DNA of 6,152 bases from assembly GCA_027592975.1 (NCBI GenBank), contig JAQCJS010000072.1, positions 1-6,152 on the forward strand, given 5' to 3'. A program made the translations under genes and the position numbers. Below are positions 1-5,900 of this stretch, one piece after another (the stretch's first letter is position 1; every line of letters starts with the position of its first letter). The notes beneath the pieces are model-generated. The model searched no databases. It was not told the DNA's origin and saw only the letters and a program-made list of their open reading frames with translations. The stretch comes from Chloroflexota bacterium (GTDB lineage Bacteria; Chloroflexota; Dehalococcoidia; UBA2979).

Positions 1-61
1 GGCGGTTCCCCCATGATGGCGGCGAGCCGGGCGCCCGCCCGCCGCGCTGAGGGAGGCCCCC

Positions 62-880
62 GTGCCCTACGACCACTACGAGCACCTGCTGCTGGAACGG
101 CACGGCCATGTCACGGTCGTCACCCTGAACCGACCCGAGAAGCTCAACGCCCTCAACCAGCGCCTGCGCGAGGAGATCGTGCAGTGCCTCGGCGAGTTGG
201 AGGCGGACGACAGCGTACGCGCGGTGGTGGTGACGGGCGCCGGACGCGGCTTCTGCGCCGGCGCGGACCTGACCGCCGGCGACCGCCGATCCTCGGACGG
301 CCCGGATCAGAGCGAGACACAGCTCCGCCGGCTGGACGAGTACGAGTGGATCGGCCACCGCGCACTGGCGACCTACCGCATGACGAAGCCGATGATCGCC
401 GCGGTGAACGGCGTAGCCGTCGGCGGCGGCATGAGCCTCGCGCTCGCGTGCGACCTGCGCGTGGGCTGTGAGAACACCCGCCTGAAAACCGGCTTCCTGG
501 AGCGCAGCCTCTCGCCGGACTCCGGCATGAGCTACCTGCTCCCGCACCTCATCGGCTACGGCCGGGCGATGGATCTGATCCTCACCAACCGCGACCTACG
601 CGGCGAGGAGTGCGTGCGCATGGGCATCCTGGATCGCTACACGGACGCCGACCACCTGCTGGAGGAGGCGATCGCGCTGGCCGCGCAGATCGCCGCGCTC
701 CCGCCCATGGCCGTGCGCAGCGCCAAGCGCGTGATCCAGCGCAACCTGCACCTGGACTTTGAGCCGGCCCTGCGCGAGGAGCTGCGCGCCATGTCCTACG
801 CGCGCCGCGCCCCGAACGACGTGGCGGAGTCCGCCGCCGCCTTCCGTGAGCGCCGGAGCGCCAACTTCAGCGGCACCTAG
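62..880 (+). CDS. Enoyl-CoA hydratase/isomerase family protein (crotonase fold), possibly isomerase-like
   Basis: A 272-residue protein, the usual length for a single-domain crotonase, acting on CoA thioesters in the cytoplasm. Seen: the N-terminal strand and CoA-site signature VTLNRPEKLNAL (about 19-31), the first oxyanion-hole segment GAGRGFCAGADL (59-70), and the second oxyanion-hole helix AAVNGVAVGGGMSLALACD (113-131). These are followed by SPDSGMSYLLPHLIG (151-165) and the RGEECVRMGILD turn (180-191). The GTG start is chosen because GGGAGG lies 5 bases upstream (51-56) and the family's N-terminus begins there. The two glutamates of classical hydratases are not evident: the GGGxE position holds Ser125, and the PE position is replaced in the KTGFLERSLSPD stretch. 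Asp153 sits where PaaG-type isomerases carry an acidic residue. A double-bond isomerase or another crotonase reaction is therefore at least as likely as hydration. The family is clear; the substrate is unknown. It is convergent with the next gene. Confidence 0.93.
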   Translation: MPYDHYEHLLLERHGHVTVVTLNRPEKLNALNQRLREEIVQCLGELEADDSVRAVVVTGAGRGFCAGADLTAGDRRSSDGPDQSETQLRRLDEYEWIGHRALATYRMTKPMIAAVNGVAVGGGMSLALACDLRVGCENTRLKTGFLERSLSPDSGMSYLLPHLIGYGRAMDLILTNRDLRGEECVRMGILDRYTDADHLLEEAIALAAQIAALPPMAVRSAKRVIQRNLHLDFEPALREELRAMSYARRAPNDVAESAAAFRERRSANFSGT

Positions 881-921
881 CCGCCGCGTGGCGGTGCGCA
901 CGCGCCTCGACATACCTCGAG

Positions 922-961
922 ACGCGGAACGGGGGCCGATTGCTCGGCCCCCGTTCCGTGT
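922..961. terminator. Long GC-rich hairpin between convergent genes, probable bidirectional terminator
   Basis: A perfect 15-bp stem pairs 925-939 (CGGAACGGGGGCCGA) with 944-958 across a TTGC loop. It extends to 18 bp (922-961) if one G-T wobble is allowed. It lies about 42 bases after the crotonase stop and about 30 bases after the stop of the leftward substrate-binding protein gene. This is the expected place for a terminator shared by two convergent transcripts. No clear T-tract follows on either strand, so Rho-independent release is less certain than the hairpin itself. A smaller 5-bp hairpin (881-894) directly follows the crotonase stop. Confidence 0.65.
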
Positions 962-989
962 GTGCTTCCCGTGGAGGAAGTAGCGAGCG

Positions 990-1496
990 CTACTTCGTCT
1001 TCCAGGAGTTGTACATCCACTCGCAGCCCGGCGGGTAGTTGCCCGGCTGCGGGAAGTTGCGGAGCTTGGCGTTGTAGCCACCGAACGAACGCGGCGTGGG
1101 GCGCTGCATCATCGGCAGGTGCTTCTCCCAGATGAGGAGCTGCAGCTTGCGCGACTTCTCGTACGCGGCGTTGTCGTCAAGCGTCTGCTTGAGGTCGTCC
1201 ATCGCCTTCGTGACTTCGTCGTTCTCGAAGTTGGAGCCGTTGCGGTTGCCGCCCGGCAGGTACGGAGCAAAGAGGTGCTCGTGCCAGTTCGGGATGCCGT
1301 AGGTGGTGGTGTACATCTCCTGGTAGCCACCACCCGGGCCGCGCGTGCCCAGGTACATCTTCGGCAGGAAGATGCTGTAGTCCTCGGTCTTCAGCGTGGT
1401 CTTGATGCCGAGGTTCTGCTCCCACTGCTTGGAGATGAACTGCATCTGGACGCTGTCGGCGGTGCCGTTCGAGTTGAAGTAGTACTCGACCGTCAT
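990..1496 (-). CDS. C-terminal part of frameshifted ABC substrate-binding protein (family 5)
   Basis: 168 residues from ATG at 1496 to TAG at 990. They continue the family 5 (DppA/OppA/NikA type) solute-binding fold that starts in the preceding piece. MTVEYYFNSNGTADSVQMQ, the QWEQNLGIKT segment, and the late LQLLIWEKHLPMMQRP and CEWMYNSWKTK stretches match the end of such proteins. In intact relatives the junction would read GGK-P-M-T-V-E-Y without a break, so one base appears to be missing just upstream of this ATG. The same frame is open back to 1733, but the residues before 1496 are Arg/Gly/Pro-rich and look like an out-of-frame shadow. On its own this piece has no signal peptide and would stay cytoplasmic, so it is unlikely to work independently. 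If the ATGA overlap were real, translational coupling could express it, but only a weak GGGTGG lies upstream. Confidence 0.82.
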   Translation of the reverse strand: MTVEYYFNSNGTADSVQMQFISKQWEQNLGIKTTLKTEDYSIFLPKMYLGTRGPGGGYQEMYTTTYGIPNWHEHLFAPYLPGGNRNGSNFENDEVTKAMDDLKQTLDDNAAYEKSRKLQLLIWEKHLPMMQRPTPRSFGGYNAKLRNFPQPGNYPPGCEWMYNSWKTK

Positions 1497-1500
1497 GGCT
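1493..1500 (-). other. Frameshift junction (ATGA stop/start overlap) within the substrate-binding protein gene
   Basis: Read on the minus strand, the sequence runs GGC AAG CCA TGA CGG. The upstream frame gives Gly-Lys-Pro-stop. Adding one base after CC gives Gly-Lys-Pro-Met-Thr-Val-Glu-Tyr and joins the two halves into a normal protein of about 569 residues. This is the signature of a one-base deletion or a base-calling error. TGA of the first half overlaps ATG of the second. Confidence 0.8.
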
Positions 1501-2698
1501 TGCCACCCGCGGCGTCGAAGAGCTTCTTCGCCTCCGCCGGGTCGTACTTCATGACGTTGTGCGCCTTCACCTCGTCCGAGGTGAGCGACATCTTGCCGAA
1601 GTCGACCGGGACAATGCCCGTCCACTTGCCGTTGGCCTGCAGCGTCTGGTCGATGTAGAGCTGGCGGTCGAACGCCTTCGACATCGCGACACGAAGACGG
1701 TAGTCGGCGAACTTCGGGTTCTTCATGTTCCACGAAATGTTCGTGGTAGACGCCGAGATGCTCTCGTAGATCTTGACCGTCGGGCCCTCAAGCGTCTTCA
1801 CGTCAGAAGGCGTCAGGGCGGGCCTGTCGATCCAGTCCGCGTGGCCGGTCTTCAGTGCGGCGTTCCGAGTCGCCGCATCCGTCATGACCTTGATCTGGTA
1901 GCGGTTGAACCAGATGTTCTTCGCGTCGATGTAGTCCGGGTTGTTCTTGAGCGTAGAACCCTCGCCCTGGAGGTACTGCTCGTGAATGTACGGGCCCGGG
2001 CCGATCGCCTTGGTCTTGTACTCGTTCTCCGTCTCCGGCGGGGAGATCAGCGCGGTCTCCGCACCGAGCGAGGAGATCAGGTACCGGGACGGCGCCTTCA
2101 GCTTGAAGACGACCGTGTACTTGTCCGGCGTCTCGATCGTGCTGATGTCGCTGAAGCGGTTGCCGAAGGTGCTCTTCGGGTGCTTCATGCAGCGGTCGAT
2201 GGAGAACTTGACGTCGGCGGAGGTGAACTCGCGGCCGTTCAGCGGCGCGATGTTCTGGTACTTCACGCCCTGCTTCAGCTTGAAGGTGAGCTGCTTGCCG
2301 CCGTCCGTCGTCTCGTAGGACTGCATGACGTACGAGGGAATCCACCTGGTGGACGCGGCGTTGGCCGGATCCGCCAACTCGGAGAAGAGCAGACGCGGGT
2401 ACACCAAGACAATGCGCTCCGGGATCGCGTAGACGTGGGCGTCCAGCGGCTCCAGGCTCAGCGCATCGCGGGTCTGGACCAGGACGAACGACTCGCTCAT
2501 CTGCGGCTGATCGCCCGTGGGCGGCGCGACGCTGGTGAACGGCGTACCGCCGCTCGGAGCCGAGTAGGACGGCGGGGGGCTGCTGCTGCCGCAGCCCATG
2601 AGCGCCGCACCTGCGAGTCCAGCGCCACCGACGGCGGCGCCTCGCAGCAGCGACCGGCGGCTCAGGCCGCGGCCGTTCCAGTCACGACGATCAGACAT
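1493..2698 (-). CDS. N-terminal part of frameshifted ABC substrate-binding Tat lipoprotein (family 5)
   Basis: 401 codons of an extracytoplasmic solute receptor for an ABC importer of peptides, nickel or similar ligands. The N-terminus has a twin-arginine signal (SRRSLLRG, 13-20), a small-residue hydrophobic stretch and the lipobox LMGC with Cys36. This predicts Tat export folded, followed by lipid anchoring. A Ser/Pro linker (about 37-58) leads into the mature fold. Family landmarks seen are LTFKLKQGVKYQN, FTSADVKFSIDRCM, AIGPGPYIHEQYLQGEGSTL with KNNPDYID, RVAMSKAFDR and YDPAEAKKLFDAAGG. The start at 2698 is preferred over an in-frame start at 2794 because the Tat signal begins there and GGAGGGG lies 5 bases upstream (2704-2710). 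The reading frame ends at TGA just before the last third of the fold, which follows in another frame (990-1496). No permease or ATPase gene is present in the window. The ligand cannot be assigned. Confidence 0.9.
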   Translation of the reverse strand: MSDRRDWNGRGLSRRSLLRGAAVGGAGLAGAALMGCGSSSPPPSYSAPSGGTPFTSVAPPTGDQPQMSESFVLVQTRDALSLEPLDAHVYAIPERIVLVYPRLLFSELADPANAASTRWIPSYVMQSYETTDGGKQLTFKLKQGVKYQNIAPLNGREFTSADVKFSIDRCMKHPKSTFGNRFSDISTIETPDKYTVVFKLKAPSRYLISSLGAETALISPPETENEYKTKAIGPGPYIHEQYLQGEGSTLKNNPDYIDAKNIWFNRYQIKVMTDAATRNAALKTGHADWIDRPALTPSDVKTLEGPTVKIYESISASTTNISWNMKNPKFADYRLRVAMSKAFDRQLYIDQTLQANGKWTGIVPVDFGKMSLTSDEVKAHNVMKYDPAEAKKLFDAAGGKP

Positions 2699-2781
2699 GG
2701 GATCCCCTCCGTTCGTACGGACGCGGTTCGCGACCGTAGCGGCGGAGCCGAGGAGCGTCTCCGTCGTGCAGTGGATCGGGG

Positions 2782-2810
2782 ATGATAAGAACACGTTAGC
2801 AGGCGAAGAA
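2782..2810 (-). promoter_or_regulatory. Possible promoter for the substrate-binding protein gene
   Basis: The 171-bp gap between the IPT/TIG stop and the substrate-binding protein start has a locally AT-richer patch. On the minus strand TATCAT (2782-2787) matches the -10 consensus at five of six bases. The hexamer 17 bases upstream, TTCTTC (2805-2810), is a poor -35. The position, about 85 bases before the start codon, is sensible. A small hairpin, CCGGG paired with CCCGG around 2823-2835, lies between this patch and the IPT/TIG stop and could weakly attenuate read-through. This call rests on pattern only. Confidence 0.28.
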
Positions 2811-2869
2811 ACAGCCCCGCCCCCCGGAATCCGGGATGGCGTGGCTGCACCGTCGTGCGAGGGCCTCTG

Positions 2870-4588
2870 CTAGCGCGTCAGCGTTGCCGCCATGTTCACG
2901 CCGAGGCCGCTGGGGAACTGCGCCTTGAACCGGTCCTTCAGGAAGGCGGGGCCGCCCACAACCAGCAGCCGGTAGGCACCAGCGCCATCCTGCACCCAGG
3001 CCCCGGTCGCCTTCGCACCCTGTGCTGCCGCCTCCAGCTGGTCCACCGTGCCGCCGCCGAAGATCACCAGCGCCTGGCCGGAGGCGCTGAACGTGGGCGT
3101 GCCCACGAACGCGCCCGTCCCACCGGGCGCCGGCGGCGGGGTCACCGGGGGCGTCGTCGGTGCGGGGGTGGAGGTGCCCCCCGTGACCGTGAACGCGCCC
3201 GGCAGGCTGGTGGACAGGCCGCCCACCTGGGTGACCGCGACCGTCACCGCACCGGAGAGTCCCGTTGGCACCGTGGCGATGACCTGGCTACTCCCGATCA
3301 CCGTGGAGGTGGTCGCCGGAACGCCGTTGAACGTGGCCCACGATCCCACGTTGAAGCCGTTGCCGGTGATCGTCACCAGCGTGCCGGCGGGGCCGCTGGA
3401 GGGCGTCGCGCTGATCAGCGACAGGCCCAGGCCGGCGTCGTACGTGTAGGCGTTCGGCAGCGTGGCCGTGCTGCCGTCGTTGTTGACGATCGTGATCGCC
3501 ACCGGCCCGCTCACGTTGGACGGCACCTGCGCGAACACCGAGGACGACCCGTTCCACGAGACGCTGGGGCTGGGCACGCCGCCGAAGTAGATCGCGATCC
3601 CGCCAATGAGCCCGGTGCCGGTGATGTTCACGCGGTTGCCGCCCAGCGGAGACCCGGCGTTCGGAACCACACCCGTCAGCGTCGGCACGGTGGCGCCGGA
3701 GGGCGGCCCGTACGTGTAGTTCGGCGCCTGGAGGTTGGTGGCCCCGTTCGCGTTCGTCACCCGCACCCCCTGCGAGCCGGCCGAGTTCGGCGGGGCCACC
3801 GCGACGATCTGCGTGGGGTTCACCACGGTCACGGAGGTCGCCGCCGTGCCGCCGAAGGTGACCGAGGCACCCGGCGCAAAGCCGTTGCCCGAGATCGTCA
3901 CCGTCGCGCCACCCGCCGTCGGGCCACCGCCCGGAAGCATGGTGTCCACGGTCACCGTGCCCTCGTACGTGTACCCGCTTGCCCTCGTCACCCGCTCGCC
4001 GGAGGGGTTGACGATGGTGATCGTGCTCGGCCCCGCCACGTTGGCCGGTGCGCGTAGCAGCATGGATGAGGAACCGACCACGTTGATGCCGGTCGCCGGC
4101 ACGGAGCCGAAGTAGACCATGGCCGCCGGCGAGAAGCCGGTCCCGGTGATGTTGACCGTGAGGCCGCCGGTAATCGGGCCGCGGTCAGGCGACACGCCGG
4201 TGATGGTGAGCGGCGCCTCGTACGCGGTGTAGTAGAAGCCGCTGTTCCGCTGGACCGCGCCACCGTCCGGGTTCTGCACCAGCACGTTGGCCGCGCCTGC
4301 GGTCGCCGCGCTGGAAATCGGCGTGGTGAACGTCAACTCCGTATCGCTGACGCGCGACACCGCCGGCGACGGACTGCCGCCGATGAACACCCGGATGCCG
4401 GGCTGGAAGTCGCGCCCCTTGATCGTCACCGTCGTCCCGCCCGACGCCGGCCCCTGGGACGGGGTGACCGATTCGATGAACGGCGACGAGGCCGCGAAGA
4501 CGGCGCGGGGCGCGCTGATCATCAGGACGGTCGCGGCCACGAGGAACGCGGCGGCGAGCCCGATCTGGATTCGGCGTACGGGCGTCAT
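2870..4588 (-). CDS. Secreted multi-domain IPT/TIG repeat protein with unassigned C-terminal module
   Basis: 572 residues. The N-terminus is a Sec-type signal peptide: two Arg, a hydrophobic core about 9-25, and probable cleavage after VFA (32) or Ala33. Five immunoglobulin-like IPT/TIG domains follow at about 36-122, 126-209, 212-294, 301-384 and 389-469. Each opens with a V-x-P-x-x-G-P-x-x-GG type turn and a V-x-I-x-G-x-G-F strand, and most end in YTY. A Thr/Pro-rich linker (470-492) leads to a C-terminal module (493-572) with VIFGGGTVDQLEAA, GAWVQDGAGAYRLLV and GGPAFLKDRF, for which I have no family name. TIG domains usually mediate binding or form rigid stalks in surface proteins, so an extracellular structural or adhesive role is inferred. 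There is no LPXTG or lipobox anchor. The start at 4588 is preferred because GGAGG lies 4 bases upstream and the signal peptide begins there; an in-frame start at 4753 would overlap the upstream gene. The ligand is unknown. Confidence 0.92.
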   Translation of the reverse strand: MTPVRRIQIGLAAAFLVAATVLMISAPRAVFAASSPFIESVTPSQGPASGGTTVTIKGRDFQPGIRVFIGGSPSPAVSRVSDTELTFTTPISSAATAGAANVLVQNPDGGAVQRNSGFYYTAYEAPLTITGVSPDRGPITGGLTVNITGTGFSPAAMVYFGSVPATGINVVGSSSMLLRAPANVAGPSTITIVNPSGERVTRASGYTYEGTVTVDTMLPGGGPTAGGATVTISGNGFAPGASVTFGGTAATSVTVVNPTQIVAVAPPNSAGSQGVRVTNANGATNLQAPNYTYGPPSGATVPTLTGVVPNAGSPLGGNRVNITGTGLIGGIAIYFGGVPSPSVSWNGSSSVFAQVPSNVSGPVAITIVNNDGSTATLPNAYTYDAGLGLSLISATPSSGPAGTLVTITGNGFNVGSWATFNGVPATTSTVIGSSQVIATVPTGLSGAVTVAVTQVGGLSTSLPGAFTVTGGTSTPAPTTPPVTPPPAPGGTGAFVGTPTFSASGQALVIFGGGTVDQLEAAAQGAKATGAWVQDGAGAYRLLVVGGPAFLKDRFKAQFPSGLGVNMAATLTR

Positions 4589-4674
4589 GAGACCTCCAAC
4601 AGGCAGGCGGGGACAGCGGGGCGTTCCGGCATAGTAGCGTGCCGCTCGCGCCTCGGCATGAGGCACCCCGACAA

Positions 4675-5820
4675 CTAGCGCGAGGGGCGGCTGAAGATCA
4701 TCCAGGAACCCCGGAGCAGCGGAGAGCCATCGATGGCGATCGAGTTCTCGCACCCCGCGATCTGACGCTCCCCGGCGCGATCGGTGACCTGACGCACCGC
4801 CTCGGCCAGGTGGCCCATGCCGTGCAGGCGGCCCTCCGACAGGCTGCCGCCGAAGGTGTTCAGCGGAAGCTCACCGTCCAGCGCGATCCGGCCGTCCTGC
4901 ACGAAGCCCAGCGCCTCGCCCTCCTTGCAGAAGCCCGCCGCCTCCAGCCAGTACAGCGTGGAGGAGGTGAACCCGTCGTAGAGCTGCGCCGCCTGGATGT
5001 CCTTCGGGCTCATGCCCGCCGTCTCCCAGATCTTGTTGGCGTGCGGCACGCCGGCCTTCATGTAGTCGGCCACCATGTAGGCCACGTACTCCAACTGCTT
5101 CGCTGTGTTCTGACCGAAGCCGGAGATGTACGCCGGCTTGTTCTTCAGCGCCTGCGCCAGGTCCGCCCGAGTCAGCACCAGCGCGGTGCAGCCCTCCACC
5201 GGGATGTCGCAGTCGAACAGGCACAGCGGATCCGCGATCATGCGCGCGTTCAGGTAGTCGTCCAGCGTCATCGGCTGACCGTAGAAGTACGCGTTCGGGT
5301 TCAGGGTCGCGTTGTGTCGGCTGTTCATGACCAGCGCGGCCATCTGCTCCCGCTGGTAGCCGAACTTGTTCAGGTAGTGGCGGTACTGCAGCGCGTGGAT
5401 CTGGTACGGGTTGGCCAGCCCGTACGTAGCGCTGAACTGTGCGTCGCCCGCCGCCGTGTTCATCCGGTACGTGTTGTACGTGCCCTTCGGCATGTGCATC
5501 GCGCGCCAGAACAGCACGTAGTTGCATGCGCCCGAGATCAGCGCGTTGATGCCCTCGATCGGGGCCGAGGCGATCATGCCCGTCGAGATCTGCGCGTACC
5601 ACTTGATGTCGGGGGCGAGGAACCCGTTGTTCATCATGAACTGCGCGGTGACCAGATCCTCACCGTCACGGCTGCCCGCGCCGCGGAACGGCTGATCCGG
5701 GTACGTCACGACGCCGTCGATGTCCGACGGCGTCAGTCCCGCGTCCTCGATCGCCGCCCGGCACGCCTCCAGCGCGAGCATGCCCAGCGACTTGTCCGAA
5801 TGGCGCACCAGCTTCGACAT
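4675..5820 (-). CDS. Thiolase-like lipid-transfer protein (SCP2-thiolase/Ltp family), 5' end disrupted
   Basis: 381 residues from the first in-frame ATG that avoids the upstream TGA. Thiolase-superfamily features: helix LGMLALEACRAAIEDAGLTPSDIDGVV near the N-terminus, IEGINALISGACNYVLFWRA (88-107), a central VEGCTALVLT strand (208-217), AAQLYDGFTSSTLYWLEAAGFCKEGEALGF (277-306), LPLNTFGGSLSEG then RLHGMGH (318-337), and a final GCENSIAIDGSP. The nucleophilic Cys of true thiolases is absent (QISTGMIAS at 77-85). The GHP motif is replaced by GRLHG. This fits non-thiolytic relatives such as the aldolase Ltp2 rather than an acetyl-CoA acetyltransferase. The first strand (KTAVVGIG) is encoded just upstream in the same frame, but a TGA separates it from the best start at 5865, so the natural protein is probably 396 residues. 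It lies directly downstream of a DUF35 gene, its usual partner. Confidence 0.9.
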   Translation of the reverse strand: MSKLVRHSDKSLGMLALEACRAAIEDAGLTPSDIDGVVTYPDQPFRGAGSRDGEDLVTAQFMMNNGFLAPDIKWYAQISTGMIASAPIEGINALISGACNYVLFWRAMHMPKGTYNTYRMNTAAGDAQFSATYGLANPYQIHALQYRHYLNKFGYQREQMAALVMNSRHNATLNPNAYFYGQPMTLDDYLNARMIADPLCLFDCDIPVEGCTALVLTRADLAQALKNKPAYISGFGQNTAKQLEYVAYMVADYMKAGVPHANKIWETAGMSPKDIQAAQLYDGFTSSTLYWLEAAGFCKEGEALGFVQDGRIALDGELPLNTFGGSLSEGRLHGMGHLAEAVRQVTDRAGERQIAGCENSIAIDGSPLLRGSWMIFSRPSR

Positions 5821-5856
5821 GCCGATGCCGACGACCGCCGTCTTGCCTTTGCCTGC

Positions 5857-5877
5857 TCAGACCATGTGTGTCTCCTT
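5857..5877 (-). promoter_or_regulatory. Ribosome binding site and natural start of the thiolase-like gene, followed by a stop at codon 3
   Basis: On the minus strand AAGGAG (5872-5877) sits 6 bases before ATG at 5863-5865, an almost ideal initiation site. The codons that follow are ATG GTC TGA, with the stop at 5857-5859. After the stop the same frame continues through AGKGKTAVVGIG and into the thiolase-like protein at 5820, and those residues look like the family's first beta strand. No AGGAGG-like element precedes the ATG at 5820. The sequence as given therefore has either a nonsense base, an error, or a start that depends on weak internal reinitiation. Confidence 0.75.
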
Positions 5878-5900
5878 CTACCGGGGGACGCCCGGGCGGC

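Noticed and set aside
3..50. Possible tail of an upstream plus-strand gene ending in TGA at 48-50 (or a different frame ending at 16)
   Set aside because: Only 5 to 15 codons are visible, two frames are equally possible, and no family motif can be read.
13..471. 152-codon plus-strand frame starting upstream of the crotonase
   Set aside because: It overlaps the crotonase in another frame and is Arg/Pro-rich, so it is a shadow.
1559..2785. 408-codon open frame on the plus strand opposite the substrate-binding protein
   Set aside because: Composition is dominated by Arg, Val, Leu, Asp and Gly with no recognisable domain; it mirrors a well-supported gene and arises from high GC at third positions.
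2855..4057. 400-codon plus-strand open frame opposite the IPT/TIG gene
   Set aside because: Arg/Gly/His-rich low-complexity translation without domains; the opposite strand encodes clear TIG repeats and a signal peptide.
4589..4674. Promoter or terminator in the 86-bp gap between the thiolase-like and IPT/TIG genes
   Set aside because: Only a 5-bp hairpin (4650-4664) and an isolated TACTAT-like hexamer are present, with no matching -35 or T-tract.
5857..5859. TGA as selenocysteine or a reassigned sense codon in the thiolase-like gene
   Set aside because: Position 3 is not a catalytic site, no selenocysteine element is apparent downstream, and no other in-frame TGA occurs in the intact genes.
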